Assembly: GCA_937924805.1 (NCBI GenBank)
Contig: CALDTZ010000042.1
Coordinates: 1 to 45,295, forward strand
Length of the DNA stretch: 45,295 bases
DNA from: an uncultured Saprospiraceae bacterium
GTDB taxonomy: Bacteria > Bacteroidota > Bacteroidia > Chitinophagales > Saprospiraceae
Direction of reading: 5' to 3'
Shown: one piece after another, positions 15,915 to 24,890 of the stretch
Layout of the letters: the number at the start of each line of letters is the position of its first letter
Numbering within the stretch: the stretch's first letter is position 1
The notes under the pieces: model-generated
The model's database searches: none
What the model saw: only the letters and a program-made list of their open reading frames with translations
Told to the model about the DNA's origin: nothing
Position numbers and translations under genes: made by a program

Positions 15915-17429
15915 TTATTGGACTATTAATTTTTTAACAATTCTTCGATTGTTTTCTAACAAAATATGTCCATAATAAATACCCGATTGTAAATACCCTG
16001 TTTGAAATACATTGTCTTCTAAATCAATCACCTGACGCTGACCATGAATATCAAAAAGATTAAAAGAAGTGATCTTATTTCCACTTTTATTTTTAACAAA
16101 TACAGATTGATTTCCAGAAGTTAAATTTGGTATGAACAAAACATCGTCATTAGGTATCGTGTTATCAATAGCACTTACATCAGTTGTGACAAATAATGAA
16201 TTTTCAGAAAAATCACCACAAAAATGAAACGAATTAATTGCTTTTATTCTCCAATAGATATCATCATTTACTTTTTGATCAGGCAATACCAAACTAGTTG
16301 TACTTACCAAGGTATCCCAAATGACAACCTGACTCGTCGCTTCAATACCTAATTGAACAATATAATATTCAGCATTTTCAACTGGTTCCCACGCGATTTC
16401 AATTTGATCATAAGTGGTAATTTCACCATCTGCAGGATAAAGTAATGTTGTCGTTTCCGTAATTTCTGGTAATGCTACCAAACTTGCATCAAGGTAACTT
16501 GCTTTTTCATTAATGAGATTAGCTCTCATCGCATCTATTTGATCATTCGAAAATGAATTAGAACAACCATCAAATGCATACGACATAAATAAATCACCTG
16601 ACGAAAAGAACTTTTCTCCATTTGGATCCGTTTGCTCTACAAGACTTTTACCTTCACTATCACATTGCCATCGTTGGGCTAAATAATCAGGTTTTGTATC
16701 ACAAAATCCATCAGCTGCATGCGTACAATTTGACCCATCTAATTTTTCAACAGCCACAGTATCAATAATTAAGGTATCTAAAATCAAGGTATCTTGAAAA
16801 AAAGTATAATCATACAACACTGAATCAGGAGCTGGATTATTAAAGTTATGATTAACTGAATTATCATAACTTACTCCTCCCTCCCAACCCAAAAACGGGT
16901 GAGGTAAACTCAAGTTATGACCAATCTCATGAGCCCAAGTATGGTCGGTTGGACCGGTACAAGACTTAGCTAAAGCAATGCCCGCATAAGGTAAATTATA
17001 CCCACAATTTCCTGCAGGGTCTAATACTACATACGAATTAATTGTATTATCAATATTATTATCAAACATCATCTCAGCACCCTTCAAAACAGAACCATGC
17101 TCATAATAACTCGAATTATATAAGTAATTAAATCCATCTTTTAAATAAAAATGGATGTCTGTACCTTCAAAGTCTTTACTTAACGTACACAATGCATCGA
17201 CCATCTTCGTTTCACTAAAAATACCAACACCATCATCTTTTCCTACTAGAAACAAAGACATAGGCACATAAAGAGTTTCTCCTGATCTTACCTCAAAACT
17301 CCCTGGATTTGCTTGGTATTTTTTTAACCACTTGGATTTTCCATTCGGAGTTCCGCATGGTTCTAATGATTGGCTTGATAAACTTTGAACTAAAAAAAGA
17401 CCAAAAACAAAAGTTATTATTTTTTTCAT
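15915..17429 (-). CDS. Secreted M43-like zinc metalloprotease with T9SS C-terminal domain
   Basis: About 504 residues. A signal peptide (MKKIITFVFGLFLVQSLSSQ) is followed by a pappalysin-like metalloprotease domain with HEIGHNLSLPH: zinc ligands His167, His171 and His177, catalytic Glu168. Many Cys follow (TDHT...CTHAADGFCDT), as in M43 enzymes. A fibronectin type III-like module (WEPVENAEYYIVQLG...IYWRIKA) comes next. The last ~75 residues (FNLFDIHGQRQVIDLED ... LQSGIYYGHI ... RRIVKKLIVQ) are a type A type IX secretion sorting domain, so the protein should be exported and anchored at or released from the cell surface. The ATG at 17429 is preferred over the in-frame GTG at 17435. A gene for a surface protease of this sort usually stands alone, as here. 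Confidence 0.9.
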   Translation of the reverse strand: MKKIITFVFGLFLVQSLSSQSLEPCGTPNGKSKWLKKYQANPGSFEVRSGETLYVPMSLFLVGKDDGVGIFSETKMVDALCTLSKDFEGTDIHFYLKDGFNYLYNSSYYEHGSVLKGAEMMFDNNIDNTINSYVVLDPAGNCGYNLPYAGIALAKSCTGPTDHTWAHEIGHNLSLPHPFLGWEGGVSYDNSVNHNFNNPAPDSVLYDYTFFQDTLILDTLIIDTVAVEKLDGSNCTHAADGFCDTKPDYLAQRWQCDSEGKSLVEQTDPNGEKFFSSGDLFMSYAFDGCSNSFSNDQIDAMRANLINEKASYLDASLVALPEITETTTLLYPADGEITTYDQIEIAWEPVENAEYYIVQLGIEATSQVVIWDTLVSTTSLVLPDQKVNDDIYWRIKAINSFHFCGDFSENSLFVTTDVSAIDNTIPNDDVLFIPNLTSGNQSVFVKNKSGNKITSFNLFDIHGQRQVIDLEDNVFQTGYLQSGIYYGHILLENNRRIVKKLIVQ

Positions 17430-17579
17430 TTGCACTATTTTTGAATTAGTAAATTACAATTAATTTAAAATTCCTTTATAAATACTTGACGTATTTGTGT
17501 TTATAAATTACTAAACCCATTTCTACGCTTTTAATATTTAAGAATTTCTTTTACATTGTTAGCACAAAACACAAGCATT

Positions 17580-18275
17580 TTGAAAACTTCTATTCTATTC
17601 TTCCTTTTACTTTTTTGTAATGTATGCCTTTTATCTCAGCAAGAACAGAGAGTTCTTGAAAACTACAATCAATTACACGTAGCTGGTAATATTGAAATTA
17701 TTCTAGTCAATAATGGGACGACGACAGCAGATGTTACCATTATTGATGGTAAAAACACAGAGCTTATTACTTCGGTAAAAAATTCAACATTAAATGTATC
17801 ATTTGACAATACCAATGAAACGAATTGGAATGGTGGAAGTAAAGCCAAAATAATTTTGGGATATAAAGAAATATCTTGTATTAAGACAAGTGCTAGTGCA
17901 AAAGTTAAAATGAAGGACGATCTCATTAAATCAAATGAAATTGACATTATTGCTAATTCAGGCTCACTGTTAGTTCTTTCGCTAGATACGGATCGTTGTG
18001 AACTAAATACTTCTTCAGGAGCTAATGTTACACTATCTGGTAGTACTAAAGATTTTACAGTAAGTTCAAGTTCAGGTAGCATCGTCCAAGCAGATAAATT
18101 TATGGCACAAATTGTTAAAGCAAATGCGTCTTCAGGGAGTAGTTTATTAGTCAATGCAATAAATTCATTTGAAGCAGAAGCAAGTTCAGGCAGTAACATT
18201 CAATATCTCGGAGACCCTTCCATAAAAAAAATAGAAAGTGGGCAGTGGTCAAATGGCAATATTTCAAAACGTTAA
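17580..18275 (+). CDS. Secreted head-GIN / DUF2807-type beta-helix protein
   Basis: About 231 residues from a TTG at 17580, which gives the clean signal peptide (M)KTSILFFLLLFCNVCLLSQQ. Another TTG at 17556 is possible, and there is no usable ATG. The mature sequence opens YNQLHVAGNIEIILVNNG and then repeats Ser-rich strands (TSSGANVTLSGST, ANASSGSSLLVNA, EASSGSNIQYLGDP), the pattern of DUF2807 putative adhesins that form a short right-handed beta-helix. It ends QWSNGNISKR. It lies 129 nt upstream of the first Pmp3-like gene and may define the start of an envelope cluster, although there is room for a separate promoter. Confidence 0.8.
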   Translation: MKTSILFFLLLFCNVCLLSQQEQRVLENYNQLHVAGNIEIILVNNGTTTADVTIIDGKNTELITSVKNSTLNVSFDNTNETNWNGGSKAKIILGYKEISCIKTSASAKVKMKDDLIKSNEIDIIANSGSLLVLSLDTDRCELNTSSGANVTLSGSTKDFTVSSSSGSIVQADKFMAQIVKANASSGSSLLVNAINSFEAEASSGSNIQYLGDPSIKKIESGQWSNGNISKR

Positions 18276-18404
18276 AACAAATTTTGATTATTAATAATTT
18301 AATTTTCTAAATATATGTTCTATATTTAACCGATATAGTAATTCATTTTTAAGTTACTATTGACTTTTGAAATTTTTTTTAACAATCAAATACGAAAATA
18401 TCTT

Positions 18405-18869
18405 ATGAAAAAACGTAACACTTTATTAGTAGCATTTGTATTAATGTTTGCTTTTACAACAAGTTCATTTGCCGTTAATACACCAAATGTAAAAAACCAA
18501 AGCTTTAGTCATTTAGAATTCTTACAAGATGTAGATGGTTTAACTTTTGAAAACTTTTTAACACTTACTCCTCAGCAATACCAAGAAAAAACTGGAGAAA
18601 AATTAAATATTTTTCAAACTGCAAAACTTAAAATAGCTCAGAAAAAAGCAGCTAATTTAGTAGCAGAATTAAACCCTGCTGGTCCTGTTGGAAATGATGA
18701 TCAAAAAGTATTGATCTATCTACTTGCTTGGTTTGTACCACCTGCAGCTGTTTATTTAATTGACGACGGAATTACTAAAAGATTCTGGGTAAACTGTTTA
18801 TTAACACTTCTTTGTGGATTACCAGGAATTATACATGCTTTTATTTTAGCAAGTAAACACTTCAAATAA
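18405..18869 (+). CDS. Pmp3/YqaE-family membrane protein with secretory N-terminal extension
   Basis: 154 residues from ATG 18405; the frame is open to a TTG at 18360 but MKKRNTLLVAFVLMFAFTTS is the natural start. After the signal peptide (SSFAVN) comes an extension LTFENFLTLTPQQYQEKTGE KLNIFQTAKLKIAQKK (split here; about 46-85). A Pmp3 module with two membrane helices follows (LIYLLAWFVPPAAVYLIDD; NCLLTLLCGLPGIIHAFIL). The Pmp3 signature PPxAVYL...N.LLTL..G.PGIIHA is complete. Pmp3 proteins modulate membrane potential and salt sensitivity in yeast. The extended form is a Bacteroidota variant of unknown role. The DUF2752 gene starts on the base after its stop, and a paralogue lies at 19279. 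Confidence 0.88.
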   Translation: MKKRNTLLVAFVLMFAFTTSSFAVNTPNVKNQSFSHLEFLQDVDGLTFENFLTLTPQQYQEKTGEKLNIFQTAKLKIAQKKAANLVAELNPAGPVGNDDQKVLIYLLAWFVPPAAVYLIDDGITKRFWVNCLLTLLCGLPGIIHAFILASKHFK

Positions 18870-19187
18870 TTGAATTCAAATTCGAACAATTATAAAAAAT
18901 GGCTACACCTTGGTGTGGCCATTTTACTTACAGGTATAGCCATTTATCTGTTAATCTTACCCGCTGATTATTTTGATCATGGTGGAGCTCCAATGTGTCT
19001 TTCTGTTATCCTTTTAGACATGGAATGTTTAGGATGTGGCATGACAAGAGCATCCATGCACTTAATTCATCTCGATTTTGCAGGAGCTGTGTACTATAAT
19101 ATGTTGTCATTAATCGTTATCCCATTTCTAGGTTTTATTTATCTAAAAACTATATTTAGTTCCATAAAAAAGTTTCGAAACCGTTAA
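18870..19187 (+). CDS. DUF2752 small membrane protein
   Basis: 105 residues starting at a TTG immediately after the stop of the preceding gene, which indicates translational coupling. The family hallmark CLGCGMTRASMHLIHLDF (Cys-x2-Cys-G-M/L-T-R-A) sits between two membrane helices (LGVAILLTGIAIYLLILP and MLSLIVIPFLGFIYLK). DUF2752 proteins are small inner-membrane proteins of unknown function. The paired cysteines could bind metal or undergo redox. Its position between two Pmp3-like genes ties it to them functionally. Confidence 0.85.
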   Translation: MNSNSNNYKKWLHLGVAILLTGIAIYLLILPADYFDHGGAPMCLSVILLDMECLGCGMTRASMHLIHLDFAGAVYYNMLSLIVIPFLGFIYLKTIFSSIKKFRNR

Positions 19188-19278
19188 TTTCTATTAAAGA
19201 AATGATAAACCAAATACTCCTGTTTGATTAACTACCACCAGTACTCTACATTCATAATTAAATCAATAAAACAATATT

Positions 19279-19761
19279 ATGAAACAAGTACCAGTCCTAT
19301 TTTTTCTTACCTTATTCCTTTCAATAACTTTTGCGCCTAAGTCTAGTTTTGCTGTAAACACGGCAAATCCGACATCCCAATTATTAATAGATTTTCAATA
19401 CCTATCATCCTACCCAAATTTGACCCTTGAAAAATTTGTAGATCTTTCACCAAAAGAGATTACCACACATACTGGCAAAAAATTGAACCTATTTGAATCG
19501 ATAGCTCTTAGAAAAGCTCAAAAAAGAATGGATCGTCAATTGTCAAAAGTAAAGGCTTCTCATGACGATGATTTATTAGGTGATATAGATATTGATCAAT
19601 TACTTATATATATACTTTGCTGGTTATTACCACCTCTTGCTATTTATATGATAGATGGATTTAGTGCAGCATTTTTGCTCAATCTACTACTCACACTTTC
19701 ATGCGGAATCCCAGGCATTATTCATGGCTTTATCGTAGCATACAGACATTTTAATAATTAA
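19279..19761 (+). CDS. Second Pmp3/YqaE-family membrane protein with N-terminal extension
   Basis: 160 residues, a paralogue of the 18405 gene with the same layout: signal peptide (FLSITFAPKSSFAVNTAN), extension (LTLEKFVDLSPKEITTHTGK, then KLNLFESIALRKAQKR), a short acidic spacer (HDDDLLGDIDID) and a Pmp3 module (LIYILCWLLPPLAIYMIDGF; LLNLLLTLSCGIPGIIHGFI). The divergence from its neighbour shows the duplication is not recent. It is 91 nt after the DUF2752 gene and ends the cluster at a strong terminator (19780). Confidence 0.88.
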   Translation: MKQVPVLFFLTLFLSITFAPKSSFAVNTANPTSQLLIDFQYLSSYPNLTLEKFVDLSPKEITTHTGKKLNLFESIALRKAQKRMDRQLSKVKASHDDDLLGDIDIDQLLIYILCWLLPPLAIYMIDGFSAAFLLNLLLTLSCGIPGIIHGFIVAYRHFNN

Positions 19762-19779
19762 AGTAATAGTACACAAATA

Positions 19780-19820
19780 AAAGAGGGATATACTTTACTA
19801 AAGTATATCCCTCTTTATTT
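19780..19820. terminator. Bidirectional terminator between the Pmp3 cluster and iscA
   Basis: AAAGAGGGATATACTT (19780-19795) pairs with AAGTATATCCCTCTTT (19801-19816), with A-rich sequence before and TATTTG after. It serves the plus-strand cluster and the minus-strand iscA transcript. Confidence 0.9.
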
Positions 19821-19869
19821 GTTTTAAACTAAAATATGTCATTCTTTGATGAACGACTGCTATTATTTT

Positions 19870-20196
19870 TTATACTGAAAAGCTCTCTCCGCACCCACAG
19901 GTCCTGGAAGCATTTGGATTATCAAAATAAAACCCTTTCCCCTCTAACCCACCAGAAAATTCAAGTGTTGTATTGCATAGATATAGAAAGCTTTTTAGAT
20001 CTGTCACTACCTTAACTCCATTATCCTCAAACACTTGATCGTTTTCTTGAGATTCATTATCAAAATCCAATTGATAACTTAATCCAGAACAACCACCGCT
20101 TGTAACGGAGACTCTAACAAAAAATTCAGCATCTAAGGATTTAGTATCCATGATCTCCGCAATTCTGCCTTTGGCGCTATTTCCTACAAACAACAT
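19870..20196 (-). CDS. iscA: HesB/IscA-type iron-sulfur assembly protein
   Basis: A 108-residue A-type Fe-S carrier that accepts clusters or iron and passes them to apo-enzymes. The three invariant cysteines are present: Cys36 in TSGGCSGLSY and Cys100/Cys102 in TCGCGESF at the C-terminus. Length is normal. It starts 6 nt after iscU, so the two are one transcript. Its sequence alone does not separate IscA from ErpA or SufA. I use iscA because of the iscU neighbour. Confidence 0.93.
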   Translation of the reverse strand: MLFVGNSAKGRIAEIMDTKSLDAEFFVRVSVTSGGCSGLSYQLDFDNESQENDQVFEDNGVKVVTDLKSFLYLCNTTLEFSGGLEGKGFYFDNPNASRTCGCGESFSV

Positions 20197-20202
20197 CGCT
20201 TT

Positions 20203-20586
20203 CTAAACGTTTTTTGCTTTATAATCAGCAATAGCTCCTTTAATTGCATCTTCTGCTAATACAGAACAATGAATTTTAACTGGAGGTAGCGCTAATTCTT
20301 CAACAATATCCATATTGTCAATCTTCAAAGCTTCATCTACTGATTTTCCTTTCAACCATTCGGTTGCCAATGAACTTGAGGCAATAGCAGATCCACAACC
20401 AAAAGTTTTAAATTTCGCATCCTTAATCGTTCCTGATGTTTCATCAACTTCAATTTGAAGTCTCATAACGTCACCACACTCAGGTGCTCCGACCAAACCA
20501 GTACCAACGTTTTTCTTACTTTTATCAAGAGTACCAACGTTTTTAGGATGCTTAAAATGTTCAATTACTTTTTCAGAATATGCCAT
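20203..20586 (-). CDS. iscU: Fe-S cluster assembly scaffold IscU
   Basis: A 127-residue scaffold on which IscS-derived sulfur and iron form a [2Fe-2S] cluster. Ligands are intact: Cys37, Asp39, Cys64, His106 and Cys107 (GAPECGDV, FGCGSAIASSS, KIHCSVLAEDA). LPPVK at 100-104 is the recognition sequence for the HscA chaperone in ISC systems. hscA, hscB and fdx are not next to it here. It has its own promoter in the gap after iscS (20638-20669). Confidence 0.96.
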   Translation of the reverse strand: MAYSEKVIEHFKHPKNVGTLDKSKKNVGTGLVGAPECGDVMRLQIEVDETSGTIKDAKFKTFGCGSAIASSSLATEWLKGKSVDEALKIDNMDIVEELALPPVKIHCSVLAEDAIKGAIADYKAKNV

Positions 20587-20637
20587 ATCTTATTTTCTTA
20601 TTTAATGTTATAACAAGATCAACTTGCTAAGGGTTCA

Positions 20638-20669
20638 CAAAGGTAATATTAAACTCGTTATGATGTCAA
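20638..20669 (-). promoter_or_regulatory. iscU-iscA promoter (TTG-N21-TACCTTTG)
   Basis: On the minus strand TACCTTTG (20645-20638) is a perfect -7 element, with TTG (20669-20667) 21 nt upstream. It lies between iscS and iscU, so iscUA can be transcribed independently of iscS. Confidence 0.65.
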
Positions 20670-20698
20670 GTCCCGACACTACCTTATTTATTTCAAAA

Positions 20699-21922
20699 TT
20701 AATGCTCTGACCATTCAATAGCATCAATATCAACACCTTCCTTATACATTTCCCATATTGGACTTAAGTCCCTCATATGATTTACGCCATTAGAAATCAG
20801 CTCAATCGTATCATCAATCTCTTCATCAGTAGTAAATCTACCTAAACTAAAACGAATCGATGAGTGAGCTAAATCATCACCTAGTCCTAAAGCAATCAGA
20901 ACATATGACGGCTCTAATGATGCACTTGTACACGCTGACCCCGATGATACAGCAATATTTTGATTAAAAGTCATCATCAACCCTTCTCCTTCTACATGCT
21001 TAAATGAAATATTTGTTACATGCGGCATTCTTGAATCCACATTACCATTAACATATACTTCTTCCAATTTTGCTTTCATTGCAGCTTCTAATTTATCTCT
21101 CAACTTAGACAACCTCTCACCATCTTGTTTCATCTCCTTTTTTGCAATTTCTGCTGCTTTACCAAAACCAACAATACCAGGAACATTTAATGTACCAGAT
21201 CGCATACCTCTTTCGTGACCTCCACCATCAATTTGAGATGTTACTTTTACTCTAGGATTTTTTCTATTTACAAACAATGCTCCTACACCTTTAGGTCCAT
21301 ACATTTTGTGGCTTGTAAAGGCCATTAAATGAACACCAACCTCTTTAGGGTTTACAGGAATTTTACCAACAGCCTGTGTTGCATCACTCATAAATAAAAC
21401 CCCATGCTTAGCACATAGATCACCAATCTCTTTCATTGGCTGGATAACTCCTGTTTCATTATTAGCCCACATCACAGAAATTAAAATCGTTTTATCTGTA
21501 ATAGCTGCTTCTAATTTTTTCAAATCAACAAGCCCATCTCTTTCTACTTCTACGTAAGTGACCTCACCACCCATTCTTTCCACCTTTTTACAAGAGTCAA
21601 GAACTGCCTTATGTTCAGTCGTTAATGTTATAATATGATTACCCTTTTTAGCGTACATTTCGAAAACACCTTTGATGGCAAGGTTGTCAGCTTCTGTTGC
21701 ACCAGAAGTAAAAATAACTTCTTTTGAATCGACTTCAATTAAATTTGCAATCTGCTCTCTTGCATAATCAACAGCTTCTTCGGCTTGCCAGCCAAATGGA
21801 TGCGATCGGCTAGCTGCATTTCCAGGCATTTCATAAAAATAAGGTATCATCGTATCTACAACTCTTGGATCACAAGGCGTAGTAGAATTATTATCTAAAT
21901 AAATTTTTTTGTTATTTGACAT
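20699..21922 (-). CDS. iscS: Cysteine desulfurase IscS
   Basis: A 407-residue PLP enzyme that removes sulfur from cysteine for Fe-S clusters and tRNA thiolation. PLP-binding residues are in place: His104, Asp180, Gln183 and the Schiff-base Lys206 in [10 protein letters not shown]. The catalytic Cys331 lies in [17 protein letters not shown], the long-loop arrangement of class I (IscS/NifS). The C-terminus ends ...[10 protein letters not shown], resembling the IscU-docking end of E. coli IscS. The gene precedes iscU by 112 nt with its own promoter at 21958. No iscR regulator is adjacent. Confidence 0.97.
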   Translation of the reverse strand: MSNNKKIYLDNNSTTPCDPRVVDTMIPYFYEMPGNAASRSHPFGWQAEEAVDYAREQIANLIEVDSKEVIFTSGATEADNLAIKGVFEMYAKKGNHIITLTTEHKAVLDSCKKVERMGGEVTYVEVERDGLVDLKKLEAAITDKTILISVMWANNETGVIQPMKEIGDLCAKHGVLFMSDATQAVGKIPVNPKEVGVHLMAFTSHKMYGPKGVGALFVNRKNPRVKVTSQIDGGGHERGMRSGTLNVPGIVGFGKAAEIAKKEMKQDGERLSKLRDKLEAAMKAKLEEVYVNGNVDSRMPHVTNISFKHVEGEGLMMTFNQNIAVSSGSACTSASLEPSYVLIALGLGDDLAHSSIRFSLGRFTTDEEIDDTIELISNGVNHMRDLSPIWEMYKEGVDIDAIEWSEH

Positions 21923-21957
21923 ATCTTAGGATATAAGCGATTAGCTGTTTTAACTAA

Positions 21958-21965
21958 CAAAAGTA
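21958..21965 (-). promoter_or_regulatory. -7 promoter element of iscS
   Basis: The minus strand reads TACTTTTG, a perfect TAnnTTTG, giving a leader of about 30 nt before the iscS ATG at 21922. No -33 TTG is visible. Confidence 0.55.
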
Positions 21966-22029
21966 GGTTTTAGTTTATTAAAATGACATATTTTTAGAAA
22001 ATACTATCGAATATTTTAAAAACAATTCT

Positions 22030-23046
22030 TTGGAATCAATTAACCCTAATTATAAATCAAAAAAGCAGGCGCTTACAATATCAAAAGATGATATTGTGAA
22101 AGGTCTTAAAAATGGTGATATGCTTTCTCTTTCAAAAGCAATAAGCCTATCCGAAAGCCAGATTCAAGAAGACCAAGATTTATTAATCGACATTATTGAA
22201 TCCATTGGTCAAGTTCAACACCGAAGTATAACGATTGGTATTACAGGCCCACCTGGGGTAGGTAAAAGTAGCTTTATAGATGCCTATGGATATCACTTAG
22301 TCAAAAAAGGATATAAAGTTGCTGTTTTAGCGATTGATCCAACCTCTTCGATTACCAACGGCTCCATTCTTGGAGATAAAACAAGAATGGAAAAACTCTC
22401 TTTTCACAATAATGCATTTATACGCCCAAGTCCATCGAGTCTACACCTAGGCGGAGTCATTCCATCCACTTGGACTGCTATTAAGCTTTGCGAAATAGCA
22501 AACTATGATTTTATTTTTATCGAATCTGTTGGCGTCGGACAATCCGAGATTGCTCTACACAAAATGGTAGACATTTATACTGTTTTACTCTTGCCAGGTT
22601 CAGGAGATGAATTACAAGGAATAAAAAAGGGCTTAATTGAAATGGGTGATCTATTTATCGTAAATAAATGTGACGGTGCTCAAAAAGAATTAGCAATACA
22701 AAAGAAAAAAATGCTAGCCCAGGTATTCCACAATGCACCTAACAAAATTAAATCAGTATTTACCTACTCTTCATTATTACAAGAGAACACAATAAATTTA
22801 GAAAAGGGTATCAACAAATATATTGAAGAAGAAAAAAAATCAGGTGAATGGGAAAATAGAAGAAAACAACAGTTAAATTTTTGGTTTGAAAATGAAATAA
22901 TGAATCAAATCCAAAAATTATCAAAACATCATCCCATATTTGCAGCGCAATTAGAAGCACTGAAAAAAAAGACGCTTACAAATGAAATCTTACCCCTTCA
23001 AGCTGGAAAAATATTCTATTTATCGCTCTTGGAAAAACTTAAATAG
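22030..23046 (+). CDS. meaB: MeaB/ArgK-family GTPase (methylmalonyl-CoA mutase chaperone)
   Basis: A 338-residue P-loop GTPase that protects and reloads the B12-dependent methylmalonyl-CoA mutase. Motifs: Walker A GPPGVGKSS (73-81), DPTSSITNGSILGDKTRME, RPSPSSLHLGG, the switch/Walker B FIESVGVGQSE, and the guanine-binding NKCDG. The start is a TTG at 22030; the next ATG (near codon 31) would remove part of the N-terminal helical arm. The mutase itself is not in the window. An M23 peptidase gene starts inside its last 65 nt. Confidence 0.93.
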   Translation: MESINPNYKSKKQALTISKDDIVKGLKNGDMLSLSKAISLSESQIQEDQDLLIDIIESIGQVQHRSITIGITGPPGVGKSSFIDAYGYHLVKKGYKVAVLAIDPTSSITNGSILGDKTRMEKLSFHNNAFIRPSPSSLHLGGVIPSTWTAIKLCEIANYDFIFIESVGVGQSEIALHKMVDIYTVLLLPGSGDELQGIKKGLIEMGDLFIVNKCDGAQKELAIQKKKMLAQVFHNAPNKIKSVFTYSSLLQENTINLEKGINKYIEEEKKSGEWENRRKQQLNFWFENEIMNQIQKLSKHHPIFAAQLEALKKKTLTNEILPLQAGKIFYLSLLEKLK

Positions 23047-24676
23047 TCTACTATTTTTCCTATGTATGATTTCTGTTGGTGAGGCTCAACAAGACTTTAT
23101 AGATGAAAGCTATTTTTCCTCTCCAGTAAAACATAAAACTAGAATTACAGGGTCCTTTGGTGAATTACGGAGAAATCACTTTCATGCAGGAATAGATTAT
23201 AAATCATCAAAAGGAGTTTCAGGAGATTCTATATTTTGCGTAGCGGACGGACGTATTTCAAGAATAAAAATTCAATCTGGATCTTATGGTCAATCTTTAT
23301 ATATTGACCATAATAATGGTTATACTTCTGTATACGCTCATCTGGATCGTTACAGAGAAGATATTTCCCTTTTTCTTGAAAAAACACAATATCATCAAAA
23401 GACTTCCCTTATCGACTTCTATCTTGATAGTACCCAGATCGAACTAAAAAAAGGAGAATTTTTAGGAATAATGGGTAATACTGGAAGATCGACGGGACCT
23501 CATTTACATTTTGAAATCCGAGAAACAAAAACCGAAATTCCTGTCAATCCCTTTTATTTTAATCTTAAACCAGAGGATCATAAAAAACCAATCGTCAAAT
23601 CATTCTATGTCCACGAATTAGATAGTCTAGGAAATATGATAGGTAAAAAATGGCTTACCTTAAAAAAAAATGATGACATTTGGTCACTATCTCAAGATAC
23701 CGTCATTTTAGATAGTCCATACATTGGATTTGCCATAGGGACCAATGACCAGATGGATGGCCTCCCTAATCTAAATGGCACATTCGAAATAAAAGTAAAA
23801 TCTGAACAGGATACATTATTTCATTACATTTTGGATAAAATATCCTTTGAAGAAACTAAATTTATCAATGCATGCATTGACTATAAACTAAAGAAAACAG
23901 TTGGAAATTATGCTATACGGCTGTATAAACTACCTGGCAATCAGATGCGTATTTACCAACCCAGAAATGGCATCATTAACCTGACCAAAAAACCACTAAA
24001 AATCACGATTGAATGTACCGATTTTGATGGTAATCAACAATTAATAAATACTTGGGTTAAAACAACCAATTCAAAGAAAATAAAACCATTATGTTGCGTA
24101 CATGAAGCGAGTGAATATAATTCTGGCAATTTAATAATCAAAGCAAACCCTTTCACTTTTGATCAAAAAGGCACCTTCATTGTTCAACAACAATCAGAAA
24201 CTTTAACCATTGGAAACAAAACTATTCCGCTATTCCAATACCTAGATTTAAGACTCAATGATCTGACGCTTCACCCAAAAAGTACGCTGTCAAAAACATC
24301 GTCAAACGGATCATTAGAGGCTTATGGTGGGGCTTTTGATTCACTAGGATTTTACGCTTTTGTAAAAGAATGTGGAAATTATAAAATTCGTGTTGACACC
24401 ATTCCACCGAAAATTTCAAAGATTAGTTTTGATAAATCAAAAAATAAATCTTGGAAATTTAAAGTCACGGACAACTTCATTCCAAAAGGTAAAGCTGAAG
24501 ATATTAAAATTGATTGCTATATAGATAACCGATGGGTAAGACACTATTACGATATAAAATCAGATATGATTATAATTTCAGATTTTCATCGAATGAAAAA
24601 GGATGCGAAAACCTTAAAAATCATTGCAATTGATGACAAACAAAATAAGCGAATCAATCAATATGCTTTGCAATAA
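22982..24676 (+). CDS. Secreted M23 (LytM-type) metallopeptidase-domain protein
   Basis: 564 residues. The start at ATG 22982 overlaps meaB by 65 nt; this is needed because the hydrophobic signal (SLLFFLCMISVGEAQ, about 22-36) would be lost with any later ATG. The M23 domain lies at about 55-185 with zinc ligands intact: His68 and Asp72 in HAGID, and His174/His176 in GPHLHFE, plus His120. An insertion of about 40 residues sits between the strands of the domain. The C-terminal ~380 residues are beta-rich, resembling tandem Ig-like modules, with no recognisable family. It probably cuts peptidoglycan cross-links or acts as a division/envelope factor. It is coupled to meaB only by overlap. Confidence 0.9.
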   Translation: MKSYPFKLEKYSIYRSWKNLNSLLFFLCMISVGEAQQDFIDESYFSSPVKHKTRITGSFGELRRNHFHAGIDYKSSKGVSGDSIFCVADGRISRIKIQSGSYGQSLYIDHNNGYTSVYAHLDRYREDISLFLEKTQYHQKTSLIDFYLDSTQIELKKGEFLGIMGNTGRSTGPHLHFEIRETKTEIPVNPFYFNLKPEDHKKPIVKSFYVHELDSLGNMIGKKWLTLKKNDDIWSLSQDTVILDSPYIGFAIGTNDQMDGLPNLNGTFEIKVKSEQDTLFHYILDKISFEETKFINACIDYKLKKTVGNYAIRLYKLPGNQMRIYQPRNGIINLTKKPLKITIECTDFDGNQQLINTWVKTTNSKKIKPLCCVHEASEYNSGNLIIKANPFTFDQKGTFIVQQQSETLTIGNKTIPLFQYLDLRLNDLTLHPKSTLSKTSSNGSLEAYGGAFDSLGFYAFVKECGNYKIRVDTIPPKISKISFDKSKNKSWKFKVTDNFIPKGKAEDIKIDCYIDNRWVRHYYDIKSDMIIISDFHRMKKDAKTLKIIAIDDKQNKRINQYALQ

Positions 24677-24890
24677 CGAAAAGAGGGAATCATAATATTC
24701 AGCCGTTCATTTATAAAATTATGAATAGTGATTATATTAAGACAATTGATCTTTTATTTGCCTAAAACCAAAGAATACCAAAACGATATTTTTAAAAATT
24801 CGCCATTATTAGTTTAATAATCTTTACTTTGAGTTAAATCCAATCTATTGTATAGCTTTTGTTAGATTTTTTTTAATCAAAAAATTTAAT

